Source of the DNA: Burkholderiaceae bacterium | GTDB lineage: Bacteria; Pseudomonadota; Gammaproteobacteria; Burkholderiales; Burkholderiaceae_E | Assembly: GCA_021166725.1 (NCBI GenBank) | Contig: JAJPES010000009.1 | Coordinates: 1 to 64,000, forward strand | Direction of reading: 5' to 3' | Length of the DNA stretch: 64,000 nucleotides | Shown here: piece after piece, positions 17,662 to 26,151 of the stretch | Position numbering within the stretch: the first letter of the stretch is position 1 | Layout of the letters: each line of letters starts with the position of its first letter | The notes under the pieces: model-generated | Seen by the model: only the letters and a program-made list of their open reading frames with translations | Told to the model about the DNA's origin: nothing | Database searches by the model: none | Program-made: the position numbers and the translations under genes

Positions 17662-17679
17662 AACCCAACCGTTTGGGTT
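17662..17679. promoter_or_regulatory. Perfect inverted repeat upstream of DUF4160
   Basis: AACCCAA (17662-17668), CCGT, TTGGGTT (17673-17679), lying 10-27 bp upstream of the DUF4160 start on its promoter side. The surrounding 60 bp are clearly AT-richer than the chromosome, with a TATACC at about 17695-17700 on the minus strand that could be a -10. Position and symmetry suggest an autoregulatory operator. Confidence 0.5.
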
Positions 17680-17921
17680 CTTAAAGTGATACTGGTATAG
17701 GGTGCACGGACGCTACGCGCGCGTCACTCCAACGAATGGCCGAGCGCTTCTGGCGCACGCAGCGCGTCAATCTCGGTGCATGCGAGCCGAAGGGCACACG
17801 CGCAGTCTGCGAATCGCACCGTTATCAAGTGCGAAACAGGCTACTCGGCGAGAAACGCTGCATTGCGCAGCGCGCCGCACAGCGACGTGGCGACCGGGAT
17901 ACACGGGAATCGGCGCTTCGG

Positions 17922-17938
17922 GCGGAACAGCGTTCCGC
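17922..17938 (-). terminator. Hairpin just beyond dnaB
   Basis: GCGGAAC-AGC-GTTCCGC is a perfect 7-bp stem beginning 6 bp after the dnaB stop codon. No T-tract follows, so intrinsic termination is uncertain; it may instead act as an mRNA 3'-end stabiliser. Confidence 0.35.
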
Positions 17939-17943
17939 AACGC

Positions 17944-20436
17944 CTACCCGCTCGTGTAGTTCTCGAACTTCGTGTACTGCCCGACGAAGGTCAAGCGCAC
18001 CGTCCCGATCGGACCGTTGCGCTGCTTGCCGATGATGATCTCGGCAACGCCCTTGTCGGTCGAGTCGGGGTTGTAGACCTCGTCACGGTAGATGAAGACG
18101 ATGACGTCTGCATCCTGCTCGATCGCTCCCGATTCCCTCAGATCCGACATCACCGGCCGCTTGTTCGGCCGCTGCTCGAGCGAGCGGTTCAGCTGCGACA
18201 GCGCGATCACCGGGCAGTCGAGCTCCTTGGCCAGGGCCTTCAGCGAGCGCGAGATCTCGGAGATCTCGGTGGCGCGGTTCTCGCCGCTGCTGGTGGCCGA
18301 CATCAGCTGCAGGTAGTCGACGACGATCAGGCCGAGCCGTCCGCACTGGCGCGACAGCCGACGCGCGCGCGCGCGCAGCTCGAGCGCGTTCAGCGCCGGC
18401 GTCTCGTCGATGAACAGCTGCGCGTCCTGCATCTTCTGGATCGCGCTGGTCAGGCGAGGCCAATCGTCGTCGACGAGCCGCCCGGTGCGCAGCCGCTGCT
18501 GGTCGAGCCGGCCGACCGAGCAGACGAGTCGCATCGCGAGTTGCGTAGCGCCCATCTCCATCGAGAAGACTGCGACCGGCAGCCCCTGGTCGATCGCGAC
18601 GTGCTCGGCGATGTTCAGCGCCAGCGCGGTGTTGTGGGTGACGACATAGTCGTCGGTGACATACAGCTGGCTCGGGTGTGAGACCGAGATGCACTGCACC
18701 GGAGCTTCTCGCAACGCTTCGATCGACTGCAGTACCGGCATCTTGCGCCGCGTACGACCATGGGCGACACGCGCAACCTTTTCGCCCATCAGAAACAGGC
18801 TGGCGGGGTCGGGGTGACTGATCGTGCACACGAACGCTGGCAAACCGTTACGGCGGAGGCCGGTCGCGAAATGATCGTGCGCGACGTCACCCTCGCCGTC
18901 TTCGCGATTGCCTGCTCGATCGCCGCTCGCCCGATACGTCGGCTGCTTGTTCCGGATCGAGCACCAGCCGCCGAGCGATCGCACGAGAGACTGCACGTCG
19001 CGTGCGAGCCGTTCGCTCGCCGTCGAGAGCCGCACCGTTCCCCAGCGCTCCACCCATCCGTCGGTATCGAGCAGTCCTCGCAGCAGGTCGAGCCGCGCAC
19101 TTCGGCTCGCTCCGAGATAGCACTCGGGGATGAACTTCTCCTGGGACGCTCTACCCCAAAGGCCGAGCGCTCCGAGTTTCCCCTTGAGGGGATTCGGTCG
19201 GCGGCCGACCTGGCCACGCGCAATTCCCCGGTCCGGCTGCACGACGCGCCAGTCGCAGCCGGATGCTGCGTGCAGAACGAGGCCCTCGCCGACCCGCTCC
19301 CGCATACGCTCGAGCACGTCGTCTGCGACATTGGAAAAGCGGATCGACCCGCCGCGCAGGCAACCATCCCCCAGCAGCGCGCCGAGCACCCACGGATCGA
19401 CCGGCAGCGCTTCTTCATGGCCGAAGTCTCCGGACGGCATGTCGATCCACAGTCGCCCCTGGTAGCGCACGCGGCCCAGCATCTCGCGCAGCCGAGTGGT
19501 GCTCAATACCCGAGGCGCATCCCACTCCCGATAGTGCACGCGCCACAGATGCTCGTCGCAGCACTCGGTGCTACGCCCATCGGAAAACCGTATGCGGTAG
19601 ACGGGGCGTATGCCTTGCGGATAGATGCCGGTGACCGTCGACGGCATTCCATCGACCGACGCGAGCGCGTCACCTACCGAGAGCTCGCCCATCGCCTTCC
19701 AGCCGTGCGACGTGAGCACGCGCGCGTCGAGCGGCTGCGCCTTGCCCATCGACGGCCTGCCCGCCACGATCACCAAGTCCCCCGGCTGCAGCCCCGACGT
19801 CATCCGATCGAGATCGACGTACCCAGTGGGCACGCCGGTGACGTCGTTCGGATTGTTCTGGTTGTACAGCTCGTCGATGCGCTCGACGACCTTGCCGAGC
19901 AGATCCGGCAGCGGCTGGAAGCCGGCCTGTCCGCGCGCGCCGTCTTCGGAGATCTGGAAGACCTTCGACTCGGCTTCGTCGAGCAGCTGGCGCGTGTCCT
20001 TGCCGGACGGATTCAGCGCCGACGTGGAGATGTCGTCGGCGGTGGAGATGAGCTTGCGCAACACCGCGCGGTCGCGAACGATTTCCGCGTAGCGGCGGAT
20101 GTTCGCCGCCGACGGCGTTTCCTGCGCGAGCGCGTTCAGGTAGACGAGGCCGCCGGCGTCGTCGTCCTTGCCGGCGACCTTCAGCGCTTCGTAAACGGTT
20201 ACGACATCGGCCGGGTGGCTGCGCTCGATCAGCCGGCCGATCTGGTGCCAGATCAGCCGGTGGTCGTAGCGATAGAAGTCGTCCTCGCGCAGCAGGTCGG
20301 CCACGCGATCGAAGGCGGTGTTGTCGAGCAGCAGTCCGCCGAGCACCGCCTGCTCGGCTTCGATCGAGTGCGGCGGCACGCGCAGCGCCGCGATCTGCGG
20401 ATCGGAGGATGCCCCGCCCTGCGGAACCGCGGACAT
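17944..20436 (-). CDS. dnaB: Replicative DNA helicase DnaB, interrupted by an in-frame intein
   Basis: 830-aa precursor. Exteins (residues 1-232 and 603-830, 460 aa joined) form a complete DnaB: N-terminal DnaG-interaction domain starting PPHSIEAEQAVLGGLLLD, then the RecA-like ring ATPase with VVDYLQLM (Walker B) and DLRESGAIEQDADV. The Walker A motif is split, GRPSMGK at 226-232 and TALALN from 603, by a 370-residue intein, so the helicase can only work after splicing. DnaB unwinds DNA at the replication fork. The gene follows rplI after 47 bp, the usual place. The upstream part of the reading frame shows no damage. Confidence 0.97.
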   Translation of the reverse strand: MSAVPQGGASSDPQIAALRVPPHSIEAEQAVLGGLLLDNTAFDRVADLLREDDFYRYDHRLIWHQIGRLIERSHPADVVTVYEALKVAGKDDDAGGLVYLNALAQETPSAANIRRYAEIVRDRAVLRKLISTADDISTSALNPSGKDTRQLLDEAESKVFQISEDGARGQAGFQPLPDLLGKVVERIDELYNQNNPNDVTGVPTGYVDLDRMTSGLQPGDLVIVAGRPSMGKAQPLDARVLTSHGWKAMGELSVGDALASVDGMPSTVTGIYPQGIRPVYRIRFSDGRSTECCDEHLWRVHYREWDAPRVLSTTRLREMLGRVRYQGRLWIDMPSGDFGHEEALPVDPWVLGALLGDGCLRGGSIRFSNVADDVLERMRERVGEGLVLHAASGCDWRVVQPDRGIARGQVGRRPNPLKGKLGALGLWGRASQEKFIPECYLGASRSARLDLLRGLLDTDGWVERWGTVRLSTASERLARDVQSLVRSLGGWCSIRNKQPTYRASGDRAGNREDGEGDVAHDHFATGLRRNGLPAFVCTISHPDPASLFLMGEKVARVAHGRTRRKMPVLQSIEALREAPVQCISVSHPSQLYVTDDYVVTHNTALALNIAEHVAIDQGLPVAVFSMEMGATQLAMRLVCSVGRLDQQRLRTGRLVDDDWPRLTSAIQKMQDAQLFIDETPALNALELRARARRLSRQCGRLGLIVVDYLQLMSATSSGENRATEISEISRSLKALAKELDCPVIALSQLNRSLEQRPNKRPVMSDLRESGAIEQDADVIVFIYRDEVYNPDSTDKGVAEIIIGKQRNGPIGTVRLTFVGQYTKFENYTSG
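18631..19740 (-). mobile_element. DnaB intein with LAGLIDADG endonuclease, class 3-like
   Basis: Residues 233-602 of the DnaB precursor, inserted between Lys and Thr of Walker A. Block A: AQPLDARVLTSHGWKAMGEL; the first residue is Ala, not Cys or Ser. Block B: TECCDEHLW with His296 and Trp298. Two LAGLIDADG helices: VLGALLGDGCL (349-359) and LLRGLLDTDGWV (451-462). Block F: VQCISVSHPSQLYV with Cys582. Block G: VVTHN with Thr600, His601 and Asn602; the next residue is Thr603. Trp298/Cys582/Thr600 fit the WCT triplet that defines class 3 inteins, which use the block F Cys as first nucleophile. Both endonuclease aspartates are present, so homing activity is possible. Confidence 0.93.
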
Positions 20437-20485
20437 CGCTGCGCGTTCGTGCGTGGGTCGCGGGAGCGGGAGCGGCCTTGCGCCC

Positions 20486-20938
20486 TCAGGCCGTCTCGCC
20501 GATCACCGATACCGTGATCTCGACGACGACGTCGCTGTGCGGGGCGACCTCGACCGTATGTTCGCCCACCGCTTTCAGCGGGCCCGACGGCATGCGCACC
20601 ATCTGCTTCTCGACCTCGAAGCCCTGCTGCTTCAGGCTGTCGGCGATGTCGAAGTTGGTGACCGAGCCGAACAGGCGGCCGTCTACGCCGGCCTTCTGCA
20701 CAATGCGCACGTTCGTGCCGGCCAGGCGTTCGCCCAACGCACTCGCAGCGGCAAGCCGCTCGTTCTGCACTTTCTCGAGCTCGGCGCGACGGTTCTCGAA
20801 TTCCTGGATCGCCACCGGCGTGGCACGGCGCGCCTTGCCGGTAGGAATCAGGTAGTTGCGCGCGAAGCCGTCGCGCACCTTGACGACGTCGCCCAGCTGA
20901 CCCAGGTTGACGACCTGCTCGAGCAGGATGATCTGCAT
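20486..20938 (-). CDS. rplI: 50S ribosomal protein bL9
   Basis: 150 aa starting [32 protein letters not shown], the diagnostic bL9 N-terminal domain that binds 23S rRNA domain V. A long connecting helix (about 40-75) and a C-terminal domain ending in [17 protein letters not shown] follow. An upstream in-frame extension of 20 codons has no homology to the family and was excluded. Last ribosomal gene of the rpsF-priB-rpsR-rplI operon. Confidence 0.98.
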   Translation of the reverse strand: MQIILLEQVVNLGQLGDVVKVRDGFARNYLIPTGKARRATPVAIQEFENRRAELEKVQNERLAAASALGERLAGTNVRIVQKAGVDGRLFGSVTNFDIADSLKQQGFEVEKQMVRMPSGPLKAVGEHTVEVAPHSDVVVEITVSVIGETA

Positions 20939-20954
20939 TTGCGTTCCCGCGCCT

Positions 20955-21230
20955 TCAGTGATTGTCGGTGTACGGCAGCAGCGCGAGGAAGCGCGCACGC
21001 TTGATCGCGTCCTGCAGTTGGCGCTGGTAGCGCGCCTTCGTGCCGGTGAGCCGTGCCGGGATGATCTTGCCGGTGTCGGTGATGAAGTCCTTCAGCAGGT
21101 CGACGTCCTTGTAGTCGATCCACTCGATCTTCTCCGCCGTGAAGCGGCAGAACTTCTTGCGCTTGAACAGCGCGCTCTGCGCCGGGCGGCGCGTCTTCTT
21201 GTCTTTCGAACCACGACGGAAGGTTGCCAT
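20955..21230 (-). CDS. rpsR: 30S ribosomal protein bS18
   Basis: 91 aa with the conserved core [48 protein letters not shown] (by position about 25-72). bS18 binds the 16S platform next to bS6. It lies 16 bp upstream of rplI and 18 bp downstream of priB. The zinc-type CXXC variant of S18 is absent. Confidence 0.98.
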   Translation of the reverse strand: MATFRRGSKDKKTRRPAQSALFKRKKFCRFTAEKIEWIDYKDVDLLKDFITDTGKIIPARLTGTKARYQRQLQDAIKRARFLALLPYTDNH

Positions 21231-21248
21231 GGGAGGTCCTCTGGTTGA

Positions 21249-21566
21249 TCAGGTTGGCTCGCCGCTCGAGGTCGAGGCGGGAGCGAATTCGGTGACGTGC
21301 ACGACGAGCGACTTCGACTGGCGGCGGCGCGGCGCGAGGAAACCGTCGACGACGATCGACGCGCCGAGCTGCAGCCGGTCGGCACGCGCAGCGATCGCTC
21401 CGGCGAAACGCAGCGCGACGTCGAATTCGAGCTGGCGCGCCTGTCCGGCCTCGGTCGCCTCGGAGCGGTGGCTGAGCCGCGCGCCGAGCATCGCGATTCC
21501 CGCCGGCGTGTAGCGCAGCGCTTCGCGCTCGATGAGGGTGCCGCTCAGCTGCACGCGATTGCGCAC
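21249..21566 (-). CDS. priB: Primosomal replication protein PriB
   Basis: 105-aa single-domain OB-fold protein that helps PriA and DnaT reload DnaB at stalled forks by binding single-stranded DNA. The NRVQLSGTLIEREALRYTPAGIAM segment, QLEFDVALRFAG and the basic loop before SLVVHVTEF are family features. It starts at GTG, 90 bp after the rpsF stop codon. The location between rpsF and rpsR is the conserved one. Confidence 0.93.
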   Translation of the reverse strand: MRNRVQLSGTLIEREALRYTPAGIAMLGARLSHRSEATEAGQARQLEFDVALRFAGAIAARADRLQLGASIVVDGFLAPRRRQSKSLVVHVTEFAPASTSSGEPT

Positions 21567-21656
21567 GCCGGTGGGCTAACGATGACGGTTGCCGCACATC
21601 CGGGCACCTGTCTCGCCGCTTGCCTGCGCTTCGGTTTCGTACTCAGGGCGGCGCAC

Positions 21657-22136
21657 TCAGCCGGCCGCGCGCTCGCGCTCGCCGGAGCGCTCCGCACCGC
21701 GCTCGCCGGAGCGCTCCGCACCGCGTTCGCCGGAGCGCTCTGCGCTGCGTTCGGCCCCGCGATCGGAACCCGACTGCGGCGCTTCCGCGGAAGCCGCCTT
21801 GCGTGCGTCTTCGCGCTGGATCTGCTTCCACATCGGCGACGGACCCGTTTCGGCTTTCTTCATCGCGACGACCAGGTGCCGCAGCACGGCGTCGTTGAAG
21901 CGGAACGCGTGCTCGAGTTCGTCGAGCGCCGGCTGGCCGACCTCGATGTTCATCAGCACGTAGTGCGCCTTGGCCATCTTCTGGATCGGGTAGGCCAGTT
22001 GGCGGCGTCCCCAGTCTTCGACCCGATGGACCTTGCCCTGCTGGGCTTCGATCATCGCCTTGTACCGCTCGAGCATCGCAGGCACCTGCTCGCTCTGGTC
22101 GGGATGGACGATGAGCACGATCTCGTAATGACGCAT
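21657..22136 (-). CDS. rpsF: 30S ribosomal protein bS6 with repetitive C-terminal tail
   Basis: 159 aa. The globular bS6 domain is residues 1-97: [18 protein letters not shown] at the start, then [17 protein letters not shown] precedes the ATG at 22136. The C-terminal tail (about 115-159) is strongly charged and repetitive (RGAERSGE units), encoded by three 24-bp tandem repeats. bS6 is naturally extended by glutamates through RimK in E. coli; an encoded extension of this length and composition is less usual. First gene of the ribosomal-primosomal operon. Confidence 0.97.
   Translation of the reverse strand: MRHYEIVLIVHPDQSEQVPAMLERYKAMIEAQQGKVHRVEDWGRRQLAYPIQKMAKAHYVLMNIEVGQPALDELEHAFRFNDAVLRHLVVAMKKAETGPSPMWKQIQREDARKAASAEAPQSGSDRGAERSAERSGERGAERSGERGAERSGERERAAG
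21676..21747 (-). repeat. Three 24-bp tandem repeats in the rpsF 3' end
   Basis: Units at 21676-21699, 21700-21723 and 21724-21747. The first two are identical and the third differs at a few bases. Each encodes an 8-residue RGAERSGE-type unit in frame with bS6. The multiple of three keeps the frame, so copy number could change without disrupting the gene. Confidence 0.85.
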
Positions 22137-22340
22137 CGATTCTCCTGGTGCGGAGGCGAGCAGCGCGAGCCGGCGACGAGCCGGAGGAGCGCCGGAAGCG
22201 GAACGCAACGACTCGATTCGAGTCGGCGGTTTCGCTTCGGGCAGCCGCCCCCGGAAAGGGGCGAGTCGCGCTGCAGGCTTCCTTGTGGACAAAGGCCGCC
22301 GGTGTCCTGCGTCGAAGCACCGTGCGGCAAGGAACCGGCG

Positions 22341-22369
22341 ATTATAGCGCGCCCGGAGGAGCGTGAACA
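22341..22369 (-). promoter_or_regulatory. Sigma70-like promoter of the rpsF operon
   Basis: Minus strand TGTTCA (22369-22364), a 17-nt spacer and a perfect TATAAT (22346-22341). It leaves a leader of about 200 nt before rpsF, a place where autoregulation by ribosomal proteins would be possible. The -35 is a weak match; the -10 is exact. Confidence 0.6.
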
Positions 22370-22372
22370 GGG

Positions 22373-23122
22373 CTACTCGAGGTAGTAGTCGATGGTCGAG
22401 ACGACGCGCACTTTCTTGATGTGCGGGGTACTGGCGTCGCGATCGGCGATCGAGAACTGGCCCTGCGACGCGCGGCGGATGCTGCCGAGACGACTGCCCG
22501 AATCCTCGGCGAACTTCGTCGCGGCAGCACGCGCATTGCGCGTCGCCTCCTCGAGCATCGAAGGCTTGATCTCGTTGAGCTTCGTGAACAGGAACTGCGG
22601 CTGCGCGCCCTGCTCCGAGCCGAGGACGATGCCCTCGGTGCCGAGCTCGACGAGACGGCTCATCGTGGCGCGCACGCGCTCCACCTCGGGCGTGTAGACG
22701 GTGATCGTCGCCCGCCCCGTGTAGCGGAACTCCCCACGCTGCGGATCGCCCCATTCGCGGGCCTGCTTGTCGACGACGTGCGGCGGCGAAACGCTCACCT
22801 GCTCGCGGGGGAAACCGGCGCCGGCGAGGAATTCGACAATTCGACCGCTCGTGCGGTCGAGATCGCGATACAGGGCCGCGACGTCGTTGCCGGCCGCCGA
22901 ATGCGCGATCGGCCAGATCGCGAGATCGGCCGGAACCTCGCGCTCCGACAAGCCCTTGACCTCGACGCTGCGGTCGAGCAGCCGGAAGTCGCGCACCGAG
23001 TGTGCGATCTGCCAGGCGCCGAGAACGAGCGCCACGCCGAGCAGCAGGCCGAGAATCGACGCGGCCAGCGGCCGACGGGGGGACGTGTTGCGGGCGGAAC
23101 CAGCGGGCTGCGTATCCTGCAT
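22373..23122 (-). CDS. SIMPL domain-containing periplasmic/membrane protein
   Basis: 249 aa. An N-terminal transmembrane segment ([20 protein letters not shown], about 18-37) is followed by a SIMPL domain (DUF541): [21 protein letters not shown] at its start and [13 protein letters not shown] at its end. The domain is expected to face the periplasm. Family function is poorly known; some bacterial members are linked to oxidative-stress resistance or outer-membrane morphology. It is on the same strand as the downstream rpsF operon, and the rpsF promoter lies just beyond its stop. Confidence 0.85.
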   Translation of the reverse strand: MQDTQPAGSARNTSPRRPLAASILGLLLGVALVLGAWQIAHSVRDFRLLDRSVEVKGLSEREVPADLAIWPIAHSAAGNDVAALYRDLDRTSGRIVEFLAGAGFPREQVSVSPPHVVDKQAREWGDPQRGEFRYTGRATITVYTPEVERVRATMSRLVELGTEGIVLGSEQGAQPQFLFTKLNEIKPSMLEEATRNARAAATKFAEDSGSRLGSIRRASQGQFSIADRDASTPHIKKVRVVSTIDYYLE

Positions 23123-23151
23123 CGGGCCGATGGTAGCGAAGGTCGTCGCGA

Positions 23152-23871
23152 TCAGCTGGTGACGGGCGGATCTGCCTGGTCCCAACCGTCGCGCACGCCG
23201 GCATACAGCGCCTGCAGGATCGCCCGTTCGCGCGCTTCGATGGCCTGGAGAAAGCCGAACGCGCCACCGATCGCGCGGAAAGCCTCGAAGCCGCGCACGA
23301 GGAAGTCCTGCATCTCGGACAGGCCGGCGAGCTGCGCGGGCTTCGTCATCGACTTCAGCAAGCGGCCGATCATCGGGCGGCGCACGAGACGATCGAGCGA
23401 ATGGCCGATCGACTCGATCAGTGCGAGCTGATGCTCGCGCTCGGCGCGCGAACCGGCACGACGATACGCGTCGGCGTAGCTCGCTGCATCGATGCGCGCG
23501 ACATCCTCCTCGGACAGCTCGCGGGCGAGCGCGAGGTCGAGCCGCTCCGACAGCGCGTCCATCTCGATCGCGTCGGCGATCGTCTGCAGCGCAGCGTCGG
23601 GCAGCAGGCGAACCATCGTCGGCACCAGCCGCGCGAGTTCCGCGTCGCGCCGCGAGAAATCCTTCGCACCGTACAGGTCGTCGAGAAAGAAGCGCGCGGC
23701 CGCCGCGTACCGCGGATCGTCGAGCAGGCGGCGGTGCGTGCGCGTCAGGCGCTGCGCCTGCCACTGCTTCACCGCATGGACCGATGCGCGGGTGTGCGCG
23801 TCGGCGGCGATCTCGCGACGCAGCCGCCCGACCTCGGCGGCGCAGGCTTCCAGTCTTCTTCCCGGTTTCAT
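23152..23871 (-). CDS. FFLEELY-motif protein
   Basis: 239-aa, helix-rich protein with [24 protein letters not shown] at about 61-84, the signature of the FFLEELY-motif family widespread in betaproteobacteria and of unknown function. No signal peptide or membrane span is evident. Start: ATG at 23871 ([18 protein letters not shown]); a longer open frame upstream runs through the divergent Tat-protein gene and was rejected. The SIMPL gene follows 29 bp downstream on the same strand. Confidence 0.78.
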   Translation of the reverse strand: MKPGRRLEACAAEVGRLRREIAADAHTRASVHAVKQWQAQRLTRTHRRLLDDPRYAAAARFFLDDLYGAKDFSRRDAELARLVPTMVRLLPDAALQTIADAIEMDALSERLDLALARELSEEDVARIDAASYADAYRRAGSRAEREHQLALIESIGHSLDRLVRRPMIGRLLKSMTKPAQLAGLSEMQDFLVRGFEAFRAIGGAFGFLQAIEARERAILQALYAGVRDGWDQADPPVTS

Positions 23872-23977
23872 CGGGCGACAGTGTGCGCTGCAGGCCGCGA
23901 GAACGAAACTGCGCGAAACTGCGCGCAACCGCGCCATTAGAGGCGGCGCTCTAGCGCCGACGCCTAGAATCGGCGCG

Positions 23978-24472
23978 ATGGCTACACGACGCGACTTCCT
24001 GAAGCTCGGTGTCGGCAGCGCCGTGCTGCTCGGCGCCTTCGGCGTTGCTTCGCGATTCGTCGGTCGCCATGCGGTCGACGATCGCCGCGAAGTGCTGCGG
24101 GGGGTGATTCCCGCCGTGCTCGACGGCGCCCTGCCCTCCGCGCCCGAGCCGCGCGCGCGCGCGATCTCGACCGCGCTGGCCGACGTCGAGACGACGATCG
24201 CCGGACTGCCGCCGGCCACGCAGGACGAGCTGGCGTCGCTGTTCCTCGCGCTCGCCGCCGCGCCTTCGCGGCTGCTGCTCGCCGGACTGGCGAAGCCGTG
24301 GACGGAAGTCCGCGTCGACGAGGTCGCCGAGGTGCTGCAGGGCTGGCGCACGCATCGGCTGACGCTGCTGCAGAGCGCCTATCACGCCTTCCACGACCTG
24401 ATCCTCGGCGCCGCCTACGCCGACGAGGCGCGCTGGGCGGACATCGGCTATCCCGGTCCGCCCCGGTTCTGA
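23978..24472 (+). CDS. Tat-exported small subunit, gluconate 2-dehydrogenase subunit 3-like
   Basis: 164 aa beginning MATRRDFLKLGVGSAVLLGAFG, a clear twin-arginine signal (RRDFLKL). The rest is helical, with no cofactor motif. Directly upstream of a GMC flavoprotein, such small Tat proteins resemble subunit 3 of membrane-bound gluconate and alcohol dehydrogenases; it may carry the flavoprotein across the membrane by hitch-hiking. The GMC protein itself lacks a signal peptide, which supports that idea. Assignment rests on signal and context more than on sequence identity. Confidence 0.7.
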   Translation: MATRRDFLKLGVGSAVLLGAFGVASRFVGRHAVDDRREVLRGVIPAVLDGALPSAPEPRARAISTALADVETTIAGLPPATQDELASLFLALAAAPSRLLLAGLAKPWTEVRVDEVAEVLQGWRTHRLTLLQSAYHAFHDLILGAAYADEARWADIGYPGPPRF

Positions 24473-24492
24473 CGCTGCAAGGAGCGCCGACG

Positions 24493-26151
24493 ATGAGCTT
24501 CCCCGATCCGATCACCGAGGGCCTGCGTCGCGGCTGGTCGGTGCTCGACGCCGAAGCGCCCACGCTGCCCGGCGAGGCGCAGTTCGACGTCGCGATCGTC
24601 GGCACCGGCGCCGGCGGCGGAACCACGGCCGAGATCCTCGCGCACTCGGGGCTGCGCGTCCTGCTCGTCGAGGAAGGGCCGCTGCGCAGCTCGCGCGACT
24701 TCCGCATGCGCGAGTCGGAGGCGTATCCGCAGCTGTACCAGGAGTCGGCGGCGCGGCGCACGAAGGACCAGTCGATCGGCATCCTGCAGGGACGCTGCGT
24801 CGGCGGCTCGACGACGGTGAACTGGACGTCGAGCTTTCGCACGCCCGCGGGCACGCTCGCCTTCTGGCGCGACCGCTTCGGCCTGGACGGCTTCGACGAG
24901 CAGGCGATGGCGCCGTGGTTCGAGCGCATGGAGCGGCGACTGTCGATTGCGCCGTGGTCGACGGCGCCGAACGAGAACAACGACATCCTGCGTCGCGGCG
25001 CCGAGCGCCTCGGTCTGCACGCGGCCCCGATCGCGCGCAACGTTCACGGTTGCCTGAATCTCGGCTACTGCGGCGTCGGCTGCCCGAGCAACGCGAAGCA
25101 GTCGATGCTGGTGACGACGATCCCCTCGGCGCTGGACGCCGGTGCGACGCTCTACGCGCGCGCGCGTGCCGCGCGGCTCGTCGTCGAGAACGAGCGCGCG
25201 ATAGCGCTCGACGTCGAGTGGCTCGATGCGACCGGCACGCGTCCGAGCGGACGTCGCACCCGGGTGCGGGCCGCGCACTTCGTGCTCGCGGCCGGCGCGA
25301 TCGCCTCGCCCGCATTGCTGATGCGCTCGGGCGCGCCCGATCCGCACGGCCTGCTCGGCGCGCGCACCTTCCTGCATCCGGTCTTCGTCTCGGCGGCGGT
25401 CTTCGACGCGATCGTCGGCGGCTGGGCGGGTGCGCCGCAAAGCGTCTACGTCGACCATTTCCTGCACGATGCGCCGATCGACGGACCGATCGGCTACAAG
25501 CTCGAGGCGCCGCCGATCCACCCGGTGCTGTTCGCGACGACGATGACCGGCTTCGGCGCCGAGCACCGGCGCCGGATGCTCGACTTCGCCCAGACGCAGG
25601 CGACCATCGCGCTGCTGCGCGACGGTTTTCACGATCGTTCGCCGGGCGGGCGCGTGGAGTTGCGCGACGACGGCTCGCCGGTGCTCGATTACCCGCTCGA
25701 CGACTTCGTTCTCGAAGGCGGACGGCGCGCGCTACTGACGATGGCCGAGATCCAGTTCGCCGCCGGCGCGCGCACCGTGCAGCCGGCGCACGAACTGGCC
25801 GCTTCATACCGCAGCTGGCGCGAGGCGCGCGAAGCGATCGCCGCGCTGCCGATGCAGCCGCTGCTCGCGCGGGTCGTCTCCGCGCACGTGATGGGCGGCT
25901 GCCGCTTCGGCGTCGATGCCGCGCGCGGGGTCGTCGATCCCGACGGCGTGCACTGGCAATGGCGCAACGTCTCGGTGCACGACGGGTCGCTGTTTCCGAC
26001 GTCGATCGGCGCGAACCCGCAACTGTCGGTCTACGGCTTCGCGGCGCGGCTGGCGAGCGGCCTGGCGCAGCGTCTCACCGGGCGCGCGTCGGCGGCAACC
26101 ACGTCGCTGCGGACCCGGCCTGCGCAGCCGGCGTCGGTTGCGCCCGGATGA
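24493..26151 (+). CDS. GMC-family FAD oxidoreductase
   Basis: 552 aa. FAD-binding DVAIVGTGAGGGTTAEILAHSG (about 32-53), GRCVGGSTTVNW (about 98-109), Cys-containing NLGYCGVGCPSNAKQS (around 185), and a C-terminal catalytic half with SAHVMGGCRFG (His) and SIGANPQLSVYGFAARLA (Asn). The cysteine-rich stretch resembles the one in membrane-associated alcohol/cholesterol-oxidase-like GMC enzymes. Starts 20 bp after the Tat small subunit and shares ATGA with the lipase gene. Substrate unknown; a lipid or long-chain alcohol is plausible from neighbours. Confidence 0.88.
   Translation: MSFPDPITEGLRRGWSVLDAEAPTLPGEAQFDVAIVGTGAGGGTTAEILAHSGLRVLLVEEGPLRSSRDFRMRESEAYPQLYQESAARRTKDQSIGILQGRCVGGSTTVNWTSSFRTPAGTLAFWRDRFGLDGFDEQAMAPWFERMERRLSIAPWSTAPNENNDILRRGAERLGLHAAPIARNVHGCLNLGYCGVGCPSNAKQSMLVTTIPSALDAGATLYARARAARLVVENERAIALDVEWLDATGTRPSGRRTRVRAAHFVLAAGAIASPALLMRSGAPDPHGLLGARTFLHPVFVSAAVFDAIVGGWAGAPQSVYVDHFLHDAPIDGPIGYKLEAPPIHPVLFATTMTGFGAEHRRRMLDFAQTQATIALLRDGFHDRSPGGRVELRDDGSPVLDYPLDDFVLEGGRRALLTMAEIQFAAGARTVQPAHELAASYRSWREAREAIAALPMQPLLARVVSAHVMGGCRFGVDAARGVVDPDGVHWQWRNVSVHDGSLFPTSIGANPQLSVYGFAARLASGLAQRLTGRASAATTSLRTRPAQPASVAPG

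Noticed and set aside
23906-23932. GCGCGAAACT-type tandem repeat between the FFLEELY gene and the Tat gene
   Set aside because: Two to three units of under 10 bp only; too short to support a repeat element or regulator site.
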